A stretch of 28,010 nt of DNA, taken from a bacterium (GTDB taxonomy: Bacteria > Patescibacteriota > Minisyncoccia > JACQLN01). Positions 14,305-23,296 of the stretch are shown here, in pieces (the stretch's first letter is position 1; each line of letters opens with the position of its first letter). The notes below the pieces were generated by a model. It searched no databases. It was not told the DNA's origin and saw only the letters and a list, made by a program, of their open reading frames with translations. A program made the position numbers and the translations under genes. The DNA lies in assembly GCA_030697855.1 (NCBI GenBank), contig JAUYOU010000053.1, positions 1 to 28,010 of the forward strand, in the 5' to 3' direction.

Positions 14305-16587
14305 TTATGGACCAGCCGGAGGTGCTGCTGATGGGTCAGGCATGGTATTTAATGTTTCATTGGTTATAACTTGCTTATGGATACTTTCTTTCCATTTTCC
14401 TTTCATTCCTGGGGCCATAATACTAAGGTACTTCATTAGTTCTAAATGAGCAGCTTTATTTTTAGAAGCTAAAGAATTTAAGTTGCCCGTGGTTAGTGTG
14501 CCGTCTTTTTCGGCTTGCTTGGTTAAGAAATCGAGCAACATTTTTTGACCTGTTTTACCAGATATGCTAATTTGTTCGGTCATAAGCGTCTTCATATCTC
14601 TGTTATAATTTTCCATCATATTTTTTTCAGCAGAAGCCATCCCCTCTATTAAACTTTCAAGGCGAGTGATCTCGCTTCCATTATCTTGCTTTCTAGCTTC
14701 TGTAAGTTGACTTTCTAATTTTTTTATTTCTTTATCGCTTTTTTCCGCTTCTGTTTCACGTTTTGTCTTTAATTCATCTATTCCTCCCGGTCTGCTGGCT
14801 ATATCGTTATATTGTATAAGTTCAGAATCTTTTAGTTTACCCTTCGTATCGAAAGATTCTTTTTGGATTCCAGCGATATCGGCAGCAGTTTTAAATATGT
14901 CTTCATTAAGTATTTTGTGTATTGCTAATTCTTTATCTTCGGGTGTTTTTTTTGTTGAAATTTCGTTCCATTTATCTTTTACTTGTGGCGCATTAGCATC
15001 TTTACCAATCATTTTTTGAACATTTTCATTTAAAGCTAAATCGGGGCGTTTTTTAATAAGATCAACTACGTTGCCTCCAGAGTTTTGGAATGTCTGAAGC
15101 ATACTGAGCCACTGATCCTTAAATTCGGGTTTCTGATCCAAAGAAAACTGTCCTTTATCTATTAAGTTTTTTATCATACCAGCCCGTTCAGCCATACCTT
15201 CGGGTGTAAAGGCTGTTTGTTTTAATCTTTCCTCTATATCGTTAGGGCGGAGTTTCGCAGATTTACCAGCGGCGTCACCAAGCTCTTTTTGTTGAGCAGC
15301 AAATCTTGTACCTGCTCCACCAAGCATACGCCCAATTACAGCTTTCTTCTCTAGTTTATCTAGTTGGCTAGCCTTAAATTGTGAAAAACCTGTGTCTAGC
15401 CTACCTTTAGAAAGTTTGTCTGCTCCTGTATAAATAGCACCACCAATTGTTCTTGGAGCCGCCTTCATTGCGGTTTTTGCTTTACCTTCTACCCATTTTT
15501 TTGTGCCTTCAGCCCAGCCAACAACTAATTTGCCACCCATTGTTCCAGATTTTTGAGCTTGGCCTAAGCCGTACCATAAAATACCAATCACAAGAATAAA
15601 TTGCATAATTACCGAAAACCCCGTAGAAGGAAAAAGTGTTTCCCAAAATCCACCAGCCGCTTGTATGCTTTCAAAATTGCTTCCGCTAATAGCCTGTATG
15701 CTTTCTTGCTTTAAAGAATTAAAAGTGGATCCTGCTATTAAACCCAACATTAAAAAGAAGCTTATAGAAACAGGAAAAAATACAGCTAAATCAAAAAACT
15801 TTTTCCACCACTCGCCAAAATGATTACTCAAACCAGAAACACCCTTAATTCCTGGCATTGCCGAGCTTACCCAAGCTAAGGGCGAAACAATTATTAAAAT
15901 CCAAAGCTTTATTAACCGCGAAATCATTACACCTGCATATGCCAGCAAAACAAAAGCAATTACTATGTACATTATAAGTTGGCCAATAGATGCCATTATT
16001 AAAGACGTTACCGGCGATTCCCCACTTACGTTGTTTCTTAACTGGGCAATTGTGCCTGCACGTAAAGAACTTAATATAGAAGCGCTAACGTCTAATTCTT
16101 CGGTGGTGTTGCCTCCAGAAATAAAAAATCTAGAAATAGTGTTTCCAAAATCAATAACACTAGCGCAAATTATTAAACTAAAGTTAATGGTTAAGGCGGC
16201 AATAACTAGTTTTGGTATAAGTTTTTTCCAGCCGTATGTTTCTATTCTTAATACTGTGCCAAAAGCTATAAGCAACATTATTAATATAAAGAACATATTG
16301 GCTAAATCTCGGCTTATTGTCCAACCAATTTGAACCACTGGCACAGTGGCGAACGATTGAAAACTAAAAACATAGTTTACTATAGAACCCGCCATAGTAA
16401 TTAAGAACGAACCAAAAAAATCTACAACCATAGAAACCAAACCAAGTACAATATCCCATACGGAATCTAAAGCTAAACTCACCAAACTCCATTCTGCAAA
16501 AGCTATTTTTGGAACCAACAAAAACAAGCCAACAAAAGTTAGTAGTTTATATAAATGTTTTTTAATTAAGTTTGATAGGTTAAACAT
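14305..16587 (-). CDS. VirB6/TrbL-like T4SS channel protein
   Basis: The 760-aa protein begins with a signal-like segment ending IAFAEW. It then has about six hydrophobic segments across residues 35-360, including NMFFILIMLLIAFGTVLRI, an ALTINFSLIICASVIDF stretch, and the conserved-looking IVSPLAWVSSAMPG. This is the layout of VirB6/TrbL polytopic proteins, which form the inner-membrane channel. From about residue 360 the protein is soluble, charged and helical, with a predicted coiled coil near KEIKKLESQLTEARKQ, and ends in a Pro/Ala tail. Such extended VirB6 proteins occur in several lineages. Its ATG overlaps the stop of the preceding 880-aa gene by one base (TAATG). Confidence 0.8.
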   Translation of the reverse strand: MFNLSNLIKKHLYKLLTFVGLFLLVPKIAFAEWSLVSLALDSVWDIVLGLVSMVVDFFGSFLITMAGSIVNYVFSFQSFATVPVVQIGWTISRDLANMFFILIMLLIAFGTVLRIETYGWKKLIPKLVIAALTINFSLIICASVIDFGNTISRFFISGGNTTEELDVSASILSSLRAGTIAQLRNNVSGESPVTSLIMASIGQLIMYIVIAFVLLAYAGVMISRLIKLWILIIVSPLAWVSSAMPGIKGVSGLSNHFGEWWKKFFDLAVFFPVSISFFLMLGLIAGSTFNSLKQESIQAISGSNFESIQAAGGFWETLFPSTGFSVIMQFILVIGILWYGLGQAQKSGTMGGKLVVGWAEGTKKWVEGKAKTAMKAAPRTIGGAIYTGADKLSKGRLDTGFSQFKASQLDKLEKKAVIGRMLGGAGTRFAAQQKELGDAAGKSAKLRPNDIEERLKQTAFTPEGMAERAGMIKNLIDKGQFSLDQKPEFKDQWLSMLQTFQNSGGNVVDLIKKRPDLALNENVQKMIGKDANAPQVKDKWNEISTKKTPEDKELAIHKILNEDIFKTAADIAGIQKESFDTKGKLKDSELIQYNDIASRPGGIDELKTKRETEAEKSDKEIKKLESQLTEARKQDNGSEITRLESLIEGMASAEKNMMENYNRDMKTLMTEQISISGKTGQKMLLDFLTKQAEKDGTLTTGNLNSLASKNKAAHLELMKYLSIMAPGMKGKWKESIHKQVITNETLNTMPDPSAAPPAGP

Positions 16588-19229
16588 TATGGATTATTAC
16601 CATCACAAAAATCTTTTACAAAGTGATTTTTATAGAAATCATATATAAAAGCCGAGTAAATTAATTGGAAACGATTTTTATAATATTTTTCCCACTCACT
16701 ATCACCACCATCAATAGATGTTCGCTTTCTTTCTTCTGGATCAGATATCACTATGCCTAGTCTATTTAAGACATCTGTTTGTTGCTGACCTATTTTTAAT
16801 TGACGTTCTTCCATCTCGCCTTTTATAGATTCAGCATTAATATCCATAGCTTCAGCTACGGCTTGGGCTATCCCTAGCCCTAATTGAGTTGGGTCTATTT
16901 TTTCTTTGGTATATGGATCTCCTTGAATATTCTCATCTTTTTGTAGGTCGTTATCTATTTCCTCTATGGAAGCCAATACTAAACCTAGAGCCTTTTCTAT
17001 TCCCTTATTCCCGTTTTCAGGGTCTTCCAAGCCATGAATTTTTTGTTTAGCTCTTACTTGTTCTTCTGGGGTGCCACTACTTACTAAATCTTTTTGAGCT
17101 TGTAACCACGCATTTCTTGTGTTTCTTTGAGCTACTCGTAATTCGGTATAAGCATTTCTTAACGTGACATCATTATCTTTTTTGCCGTTCGATAACGCGT
17201 CATTGTAAGTTTTTATTTTTTTAACTAAATCAAATGTTCTGCCTGCGCGGTCGTAGTCCAACAACACCGATGTATAAAGGGCAATTTTAGGTTGGTTTGT
17301 TTTTACAAAACCCGAATCATTTTCTAACCCATCAATTGTTCCAGCGCTATTTTGAGACAGAGCGTCATAGGAATCTGCGATTTGTTGGTACTCTTCGCTT
17401 TTAGTATCAGCCCGGTACGCTTTATCTATAATGTTACTTTTAGTATCATCTATTGAATTTCTCGGACTAGCTTCAAATCTACTCTTTAGATTTTTTATAT
17501 AGCTATTGTCGTTCCCAAACCAACCAACAACAGCTCCGTCGGGATCATTAAATGGTAATGCATTTTTGTAGTCAGTAGTGTCGATGATTTTTGTTTCTAA
17601 TGAGTAATCAATGGCTTTGCAAGAATTTTTACCATTGTAAATATTGTTGTTTTCGGACAAATCGTCAAAAGTTACACTAATCGCTTTCCATACATCACTT
17701 AATTTTTGATTTACAGCTTTATTTGCTAGGTATATGCCAGGATTATTTTCTTCCTTATGAAAATCAACTCTATCTCCATAACTCGTATAGAAAAGAAAGT
17801 CCATTTCATCGGATAATTTTTTAAAATTTTCTCTACCTCTTAAACTTTCATTAACAATACCGTCTGAATAGTTTATTTTTTCACTATCATTAAATTTACC
17901 AGCAATAAGATCTAATCGATTTTGAAGCTTTGTTAGTTGGTTACTTCTGTTGGTTGTTAGTTTGGTGGTGTCAGATTTTAGCCTTTCTGCGGCAGTGCGC
18001 AAATCAATCATTTGGTTTTGTAAACTTATCGCCTCTGGACTTTCTAGTCCGGTAAGTTGCTGCACCGTCCCACTGTTTTTAGTTGATGGATTAAAAGATT
18101 GTGTATAAGAACCTCTCCCACTTTTCATATATGATAAACCTTCGCGCGCAGCTCTATTAATTGCTGCATCTAATACGGCATCTAGTATGGAGGCTATATC
18201 GTTGGCACCAATCAAACTATCTATCCCTAGTTTTTCTAAGCCACCCCCAACCCATTCGCCAACAATACTGCCTGGCGTAATAATTTCTTCTTTGCCGCAA
18301 GTCGCGCCAGGTCGAACATTTCCAGGTGGATCTATTGGCACAGTTGTAAATTCTCCTGTGGGTACAAGTCTAGATGTTGGTATGTTTACATCCGAAATAC
18401 TAATTCCAAGTTCGCCTGTAATTTGTGGCCAAATCGTCGCCCAGTCGTATTCAAAATTTGCTTCATTTAGTATATTTCTAGCCCCAGGAACATCCTCCAA
18501 AGTTACCTCTCTTAATGTTCCATCATTTTCATAAAATTCTAATGTATAGTGAGCATACTTTGCCACCGAACATTTCTTTTGGTCTAAAAACCCTTTGCCC
18601 GCCGATATTTTTGCTGTTGCGGTATTTCCTGCAATAGCTGTTTCTGCTCCAATAAGTTGCGAAGATGCTAAATATGTTCCAGGTAATGTGTTTCTAGTTT
18701 CGTGTAATTTTAACCATGTGGTCCATCCACCGTCCTCGAAGTTTTCTGCAAAGTTAGTTAAGTTATCTTTTATATCTCCTAAACTGCAACGTAACTGGTC
18801 TTCTTGTAGTAGTTTAGTTCTGTTTACTAAAAGTTGAACATTAGCTTTAAACGGAGAACAAATATCTGTACCATGTTGTGTAAAAAATTTATCTATACCA
18901 GACACAGCTGCATATTGAGCATTATCTTTAATAAATTTACCTGTGTCTGTTATAAATCTTGGTTCACCATTACCCTGCACCCAGTTAACCAAATCGTTTT
19001 GAATCTGGGTTAACATTCTTTTTTTTAGTTTTCTTAGTCCTGCTTCAGCCAGCTTTGTTCCTATTTGATACAGAATTCTAGGAATGTCTCCCATCGTTGT
19101 GTTAAACGTAATGTCTCCAACACCCAAAAAAGCATCAGCTGTTTTTACTGTAAAAGGCGAAACAAAATAAAACCCCATAAGGCTTACTAAAACAAAAGAG
19201 GAAACAATTTTTTTAAATCTGTTAGACAC
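16587..19229 (-). CDS. Large exported protein of the T4SS operon, unknown family
   Basis: This is the largest protein in the window (880 aa). A signal peptide (about 1-33, ending VKTADA) suggests export. The N-terminal region has IPRILYQIGTKLAEAGLRKLKKR and Cys124 and Cys148, followed by a Gly/Trp-rich patch (EDGGWTTWLKL). Later parts are long charged helices and coiled-coil-like stretches, and the C-terminus has KNHFVKDFCDGNNP. I do not recognise a named domain. The start is GTG, overlapping the preceding stop (TAGTG), and the stop overlaps the VirB6-like start, so all three genes are translationally coupled. It may be an extracytoplasmic scaffold replacing the missing VirB7-10 parts; this is inference from position. 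Confidence 0.7.
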   Translation of the reverse strand: MSNRFKKIVSSFVLVSLMGFYFVSPFTVKTADAFLGVGDITFNTTMGDIPRILYQIGTKLAEAGLRKLKKRMLTQIQNDLVNWVQGNGEPRFITDTGKFIKDNAQYAAVSGIDKFFTQHGTDICSPFKANVQLLVNRTKLLQEDQLRCSLGDIKDNLTNFAENFEDGGWTTWLKLHETRNTLPGTYLASSQLIGAETAIAGNTATAKISAGKGFLDQKKCSVAKYAHYTLEFYENDGTLREVTLEDVPGARNILNEANFEYDWATIWPQITGELGISISDVNIPTSRLVPTGEFTTVPIDPPGNVRPGATCGKEEIITPGSIVGEWVGGGLEKLGIDSLIGANDIASILDAVLDAAINRAAREGLSYMKSGRGSYTQSFNPSTKNSGTVQQLTGLESPEAISLQNQMIDLRTAAERLKSDTTKLTTNRSNQLTKLQNRLDLIAGKFNDSEKINYSDGIVNESLRGRENFKKLSDEMDFLFYTSYGDRVDFHKEENNPGIYLANKAVNQKLSDVWKAISVTFDDLSENNNIYNGKNSCKAIDYSLETKIIDTTDYKNALPFNDPDGAVVGWFGNDNSYIKNLKSRFEASPRNSIDDTKSNIIDKAYRADTKSEEYQQIADSYDALSQNSAGTIDGLENDSGFVKTNQPKIALYTSVLLDYDRAGRTFDLVKKIKTYNDALSNGKKDNDVTLRNAYTELRVAQRNTRNAWLQAQKDLVSSGTPEEQVRAKQKIHGLEDPENGNKGIEKALGLVLASIEEIDNDLQKDENIQGDPYTKEKIDPTQLGLGIAQAVAEAMDINAESIKGEMEERQLKIGQQQTDVLNRLGIVISDPEERKRTSIDGGDSEWEKYYKNRFQLIYSAFIYDFYKNHFVKDFCDGNNP

Positions 19230-20008
19230 TATTTTATTTTCGATAACTTATCGTATTCAAGTAATGTGCTTTGCCAAAATTCTCCTAGTGTTTCTGTATC
19301 ATTAAAAACAATCAACGTCTTTAGTGGATCGCTATCGCTATTTATTAACGATTCAAATATTTTTTGAAGCGAATAAGCTGTAACTATTATTTTTTTATGC
19401 GTTTCTAGTAAACCTTCCGGTGTTTTTGTTTTTGATAAATTTTCAAAGACCGTGCTTAGTTTAGAAACCTGTGATTCAAGACTGCTTACATCGGCTCCAT
19501 CTTCGGATAGTTTCTCGGGGTTTGTTTTTGAGAATTCTTTAAGTGCATTAAAAATTGTTATAGCGTCTTTGTTTGTATCTTTAAAATATTGAACCCTAGC
19601 TGTTTTAGAATCTTTAACTATTTTTAAAACAGAATTGGGTATCTCGGGAAACAAGTTTAGGTTGTTACCTCTTAAATAAGGAATAATGGTGCTCGCCAAG
19701 AAATCACTACTAGCTATTTTTTCGGCAGTGTTTTGATTTATACCACCACTTTCCGAGACTATGGTTTTTAAAAAATCATCTGTTAAATTTTTGTCTTCTG
19801 GCGCAACATAAGCATTCTGGCTTTCTTTTTCTTGCTCGTTAAGTGTTAAAAGTTCGGCCAATAGTTCGTCGCTAGATTTACCAGCAGATAACGGCGTAGA
19901 AGCTTCTTCTTCGCCATAGGTTACAGTTGTTCTTAAAACTAAATAAGCGCCGCCAATCAAACCCAGTAGGAATATTACGATGGTAATTGTTAGGAAACGT
20001 TTGGACAT
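19229..20008 (-). CDS. Membrane-anchored helical protein, first gene of T4SS operon
   Basis: The 259-aa protein has one N-terminal transmembrane segment (about residues 5-27, ITIVIFLLGLIGGAYLVL). The rest is mainly helical and outside the membrane, with no catalytic motif visible. Its stop (TAG) shares a base with the GTG start of the 880-aa gene. It is the first gene of the 13-kb operon, so the operon promoter should lie in or beyond the S23-type element upstream. The function is unknown. The topology recalls bitopic assembly proteins such as VirB8, but no sequence motif supports that. Confidence 0.65.
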   Translation of the reverse strand: MSKRFLTITIVIFLLGLIGGAYLVLRTTVTYGEEEASTPLSAGKSSDELLAELLTLNEQEKESQNAYVAPEDKNLTDDFLKTIVSESGGINQNTAEKIASSDFLASTIIPYLRGNNLNLFPEIPNSVLKIVKDSKTARVQYFKDTNKDAITIFNALKEFSKTNPEKLSEDGADVSSLESQVSKLSTVFENLSKTKTPEGLLETHKKIIVTAYSLQKIFESLINSDSDPLKTLIVFNDTETLGEFWQSTLLEYDKLSKIK

Positions 20009-20014
20009 TATATT

Positions 20015-20443
20015 AAAAGCTTTTTAGGTGTTAGCTTTCTAGCTTCTTAGTTTATTAACCATTGAATTTAACATTCTCATTACTTCGTCTAGCAGGGTAT
20101 CAACCTTTGAATAATTTAGAGGTGCTGTTTTCGGCAATCTCTTCGCTATTTCTATTTGAGTTTCTAATTCGCCTCCCGAAGCAAATGCAGTTAACAGGAA
20201 TTGTCTAAATTCTTTGCGGTAACCACGCATTCTACCCTCAGCGATGTTTGAGGGAACTGATACGGATGCCCGCCTCATTTGTGAAGTTAGTCCGAATATT
20301 TCTTCTCGGGGAAACTTTTCTGTTAACTCATAAATAGCCACAACTAACTCAAGCGATTTCTGCCAGACAATCAATTGTTTATATGAATGAATCAACACAG
20401 ATTTTTCTAGGAAGCTAATATCCTAGAAAGCTAATAAGCTATT
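20015..20443. mobile_element. Palindrome-flanked S23 four-helix-bundle element
   Basis: Inverted arms flank a single small gene. The left arm (20015-20050) includes TTAGCTTTCTAGCTTCTTAG (20031-20050). The right arm (20407-20443), reverse complemented, contains TTAGCTTTCTAG and TTAGCTTCCTAG. The last codons and the stop of the enclosed gene lie in the left arm. A gene-free relative is at 23297-23351, sharing 19 of 20 bases with 20031-20050. The organisation parallels the GxxExxY element. Mobility is inferred. Confidence 0.6.
20039..20398 (-). CDS. Four-helix-bundle protein, 23S rRNA intervening-sequence (S23) type
   Basis: The 119-aa protein matches the S23/IVP family known from 23S rRNA intervening sequences and many orphan loci: YKQLIVWQKSLELVVAIYELT, FGLTSQMRRASVSVPSNIAEG, YRKEFRQFLLTAFASGGELE, and a final helix. 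Homologues form a pentameric four-helix bundle; the DGR accessory protein Avd has a similar fold. No reverse transcriptase or rRNA gene is near. The start is GTG at 20398 (TTG at 20395 is also possible). The C-terminal KLRS and stop are encoded within a repeat arm, suggesting the gene travelled with the palindrome. Its function is not known. Confidence 0.85.
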   Translation of the reverse strand: MLIHSYKQLIVWQKSLELVVAIYELTEKFPREEIFGLTSQMRRASVSVPSNIAEGRMRGYRKEFRQFLLTAFASGGELETQIEIAKRLPKTAPLNYSKVDTLLDEVMRMLNSMVNKLRS

Positions 20444-20484
20444 CTAAATTTTAACACTAATAAATGCTTTTTACGCCCGCAAAT

Positions 20485-20526
20485 TTATTAATGTTTTCCA
20501 CAGAAAAACGGCAAAAACATTAATAA
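20485..20526. terminator. AT-rich stem-loop after rsmA
   Basis: TTATTAATGTTTT (20485-20497) and AAAACATTAATAA (20514-20526) are perfect 13-base reverse complements with a 16-base loop. It lies directly after the rsmA stop codon. The stem is AT-rich and there is no long U-tract beyond it, so it may be a 3'-end stabiliser more than a true terminator. Confidence 0.4.
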
Positions 20527-20527
20527 A

Positions 20528-21325
20528 CTATAATAGTTTATATAATTCGATGAGTTCTTCTTTGCTTAGGTTTTGAGCGCGTATTTTTTTATCGAATTCT
20601 AGTTGTTTAAAAATATTTTCTATAGTTTCAAGTTTGGCAGAATTTGTTTTTCTAAGATTATTAAAAAGTGTTTGGCGAGGCTGTTTAAAGGCGTTGTGTA
20701 GAAAGGCTATGTATTTGCCTAGATCTATGTCTTTTGGCCAATCTTGTGGAATTATCCTTATAATTGCCGAATCTACCTCTGGCTTTGGCCAGAAGTTATC
20801 CTTACCAACCATAAACAAAACCTCTGTTTTGGCCATAAACTGCACAAAAGACGATAAAAAGTTAGCTTTTGGTGGGTTTGCTGTAATTCTTTCGGCTACC
20901 TCCTTTTGAACCATAAGGATTAATTCTAATGGTTTATTGGGCGAAAGTAGGAATTTTTGTATTAACTTACCCGTTAAATAGTAAGGAATATTGGCTATAA
21001 CCCTATAGGGCGATTTGATTGTTGTTTCGTCAAATTTTAAAATGTCTCCTTCAACAATTTTTAATTTTTCATTTTTAATTTTTAAATCTAGCAACGACGA
21101 CAGATTCTCATCTTTCTCTATCGCTACTACGTTTGCTCCAGCCTCCAATAACGCCACGGTTAAGTTTCCTGTTCCTGGTCCTACTTCTAAAATATGTTCC
21201 CCTTTTTTAATATTGGCTTCAGAAATAATACGTTCTATTATTTCTTCGGAAACTAAAAAATTTTGACCAAAGTGTTTAATAGGTTCTAAGTCTTTTTCTT
21301 TTAGTTCTTTTTTTGTTCGATTCAT
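20528..21325 (-). CDS. rsmA: 16S rRNA dimethyladenosine transferase RsmA (KsgA)
   Basis: RsmA dimethylates two adjacent adenines near the 3' end of 16S rRNA, a late ribosome-maturation step. The 265-aa protein has the family start region KHFGQNFLVSEEII (18-31), the SAM-binding loop LEVGPGTGNLT (46-56), the acidic strand end VVAIEKDE, the segment VEGDILKF, and the catalytic NIPYY motif (112-116). The C-terminal helical domain is present. Residues around 80-90 (LKIKNEKLKI) are encoded by an A-rich stretch, but the length fits the family. It ends in TAG next to a stem-loop. Confidence 0.95.
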   Translation of the reverse strand: MNRTKKELKEKDLEPIKHFGQNFLVSEEIIERIISEANIKKGEHILEVGPGTGNLTVALLEAGANVVAIEKDENLSSLLDLKIKNEKLKIVEGDILKFDETTIKSPYRVIANIPYYLTGKLIQKFLLSPNKPLELILMVQKEVAERITANPPKANFLSSFVQFMAKTEVLFMVGKDNFWPKPEVDSAIIRIIPQDWPKDIDLGKYIAFLHNAFKQPRQTLFNNLRKTNSAKLETIENIFKQLEFDKKIRAQNLSKEELIELYKLL

Positions 21326-21360
21326 ACTTTAGGGTTTAGAAATTAGTGTTTTGGATTTTA

Positions 21361-23271
21361 TTATATATCCAAGACCTCGCCTTCAAATTGGTATTCTTCA
21401 AAATCAACCAGTCTTATTGGTATATCACCCAAAAAACGCGAAGGCAAGGCGGGTTCACTTTTTCCATAAATAGTTCTTCTTCGTGTAAAAACAAAATATG
21501 CTTTTTCTTTAGCTCGGGTTATACCAACATAAGCCAATCTCCTTTCTTCTTCCATTTGTGTTTGTTCGAACATGCTTCGAGAATGTGGTAATAGGCCTTC
21601 CTCGGCACCAATAATAAATACTACAGGGAATTCTAAGCCTTTAGCGGAATGTAACGTCATTAAATTTAATGTTCCGTTTTCTTCGGAAATATCGTCGGCA
21701 GAAGTTGTTAATGTTATTTCTTCTAAAAAAGAAGATAAACCTTCTTCTGTTTCTAAAATATCGAACTTAGTAGCTACAGTAATAAGTTCTAAAATATTTT
21801 CCCAGCGCGATTCGCCTTCTTCGGTGCCATCTACACAATAAGTTTTATAATCTATTTTTTCTAATAAAAATTTTATAAGTTCGGAAACTTTTTTGTTGGC
21901 CGATTCTTTTTTAATTTCACTAATTAAGGCAAGAAAGTTTTCAAACTTAGTGTGTTTAAAAGCAAGAATATATTCGGCTAAAAGAATTTGGTTGAGTGTG
22001 GTTTTGCCTATGCCACGTGGCGGAACATTAACAATTCTTTTTAAACTAATTAAATCTTTTTCGTTTTGGATAAAACGTAAGTAAGCAATAATATCTTTAA
22101 CTTCGCGCCTTTCGTAAAATTTAGTAGCCCCCACCATTCTATATGGCCAACCGGCGCGTATTACAGCTTCTTCTATGGCTCGGGATTGAGCATTGGTGCG
22201 GTAAAGAATAACAAAATCGTTTAGATCGCGCGCGATTTCTGGGTTTTTTCTTAGTACTTTCTTAATTTCTTCTGTTACAAAAAAACCTTCTTCGGTTTCA
22301 TTGTTTGTTTGAATTATTTTTATTTTTTCTCCTTCGCCGCGTTCGGTCCATAATTTTTTTTCTGTTTTAAAAACATTTTTTTCTATAACAGCGTGGGCCG
22401 CATCTAAAACATTTTGAGAGCTTCTGTAGTTTTCTTCTAAAAATATTATTTTAGTACCAGGGTAATCTTTTTCAAAATTAAGCATGTTTCTAAAATCGGA
22501 TCCTCTAAACAGATATATCGATTGCCAATCGTCACCCACCACACAAATATTTTTGTGTGTTTGGGCCAACATTTTTAACAAAGTATATTGAGCATGGTTA
22601 GTGTCTTGGTATTCGTCTACCAAAATATATTTAAATTGGTTTTGATATTTTTCTAGTACAGCTGGATTATTTTTTAATATTTTAACCAACAACAAAAGCA
22701 GGTCATCAAAATCTAAAGCATTAGCTTCTTTTAACCTACCCTCATATTTTTCGAAAACTTTGGCTATTATTTTTTCTCTAAAGTTTCCTGCTTTTTCGGC
22801 ATAAATCGTGGCATTAACAAGCTCGTTTTTTTGGCGCGATATTGCCGAATATATTCCATTTGCTTTAAATTGATCTGAATCTAAACCAAGTTCAGCAATA
22901 ATTTCTTTTAAAAGAGAAAGTACGTCGCTTACATCGTATATAACAAAATTTTTACCATAACCAATATTATCTATTTCTTTTCTTAAAATTCTTGCGGCAA
23001 AAGAATGAAACGTTCCCAAAAAAACCGACATATTTTTATTTTCGCCTAAAAGTTTTTGGACCCGGTTTTTCATTTCGCCCGCAGCTTTATTTGTAAAAGT
23101 TAAAGCCAGAATATTTTCTGGAGAAATTCCTTGTTCTATTAAATAGGCAATTCTATGAGTAAGGGCTTTGGTTTTTCCGCTGCCTGCGCCGGCAATTATT
23201 AAAACGGGACCATTTATAGTAGTTACCGCTTCGCGTTGTTCTTTGTTTAACGATTCTAGAATATTAGACAT
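21361..23271 (-). CDS. pcrA: UvrD/PcrA-family superfamily 1 DNA helicase
   Basis: This ATP-driven 3'-5' helicase acts in DNA repair and replication-fork maintenance. The 636-aa protein has the Q motif LNKEQREAV, Walker A AGAGSGKT (27-34), motif Ia LTFTNKAAGEMKNRV, motif II DEYQD (219-223), GDDWQSIYLFRGSD (motif III), ENYRSS (motif IV), LMTLHSAKGLEFPVVF (motif V) and YVGITRAKEKAY (motif VI). It is shorter than PcrA of Bacillus because the C-terminal tail is minimal. A GTG one codon upstream (23274) is in frame, but the ATG at 23271 is preferred. UvrD and PcrA cannot be separated on these motifs. Confidence 0.95.
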   Translation of the reverse strand: MSNILESLNKEQREAVTTINGPVLIIAGAGSGKTKALTHRIAYLIEQGISPENILALTFTNKAAGEMKNRVQKLLGENKNMSVFLGTFHSFAARILRKEIDNIGYGKNFVIYDVSDVLSLLKEIIAELGLDSDQFKANGIYSAISRQKNELVNATIYAEKAGNFREKIIAKVFEKYEGRLKEANALDFDDLLLLLVKILKNNPAVLEKYQNQFKYILVDEYQDTNHAQYTLLKMLAQTHKNICVVGDDWQSIYLFRGSDFRNMLNFEKDYPGTKIIFLEENYRSSQNVLDAAHAVIEKNVFKTEKKLWTERGEGEKIKIIQTNNETEEGFFVTEEIKKVLRKNPEIARDLNDFVILYRTNAQSRAIEEAVIRAGWPYRMVGATKFYERREVKDIIAYLRFIQNEKDLISLKRIVNVPPRGIGKTTLNQILLAEYILAFKHTKFENFLALISEIKKESANKKVSELIKFLLEKIDYKTYCVDGTEEGESRWENILELITVATKFDILETEEGLSSFLEEITLTTSADDISEENGTLNLMTLHSAKGLEFPVVFIIGAEEGLLPHSRSMFEQTQMEEERRLAYVGITRAKEKAYFVFTRRRTIYGKSEPALPSRFLGDIPIRLVDFEEYQFEGEVLDI

Positions 23272-23296
23272 CACAAAATTATAGCAGATATAAATT

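Noticed and set aside
20039..20398. S23-type protein as part of a diversity-generating retroelement (Avd)
   Set aside because: No reverse transcriptase, template repeat or variable repeat is visible nearby.
20494..20502. DnaA box (TTTTCCACA) after rsmA
   Set aside because: A single one-mismatch site in the loop of an AT-rich stem, far from dnaA; probably chance.
21048..21090. Repeat insertion inside rsmA (LKIKNEKLKI)
   Set aside because: The A-rich stretch looks repeat-like, but the protein length and flanking motifs fit RsmA without an insertion.
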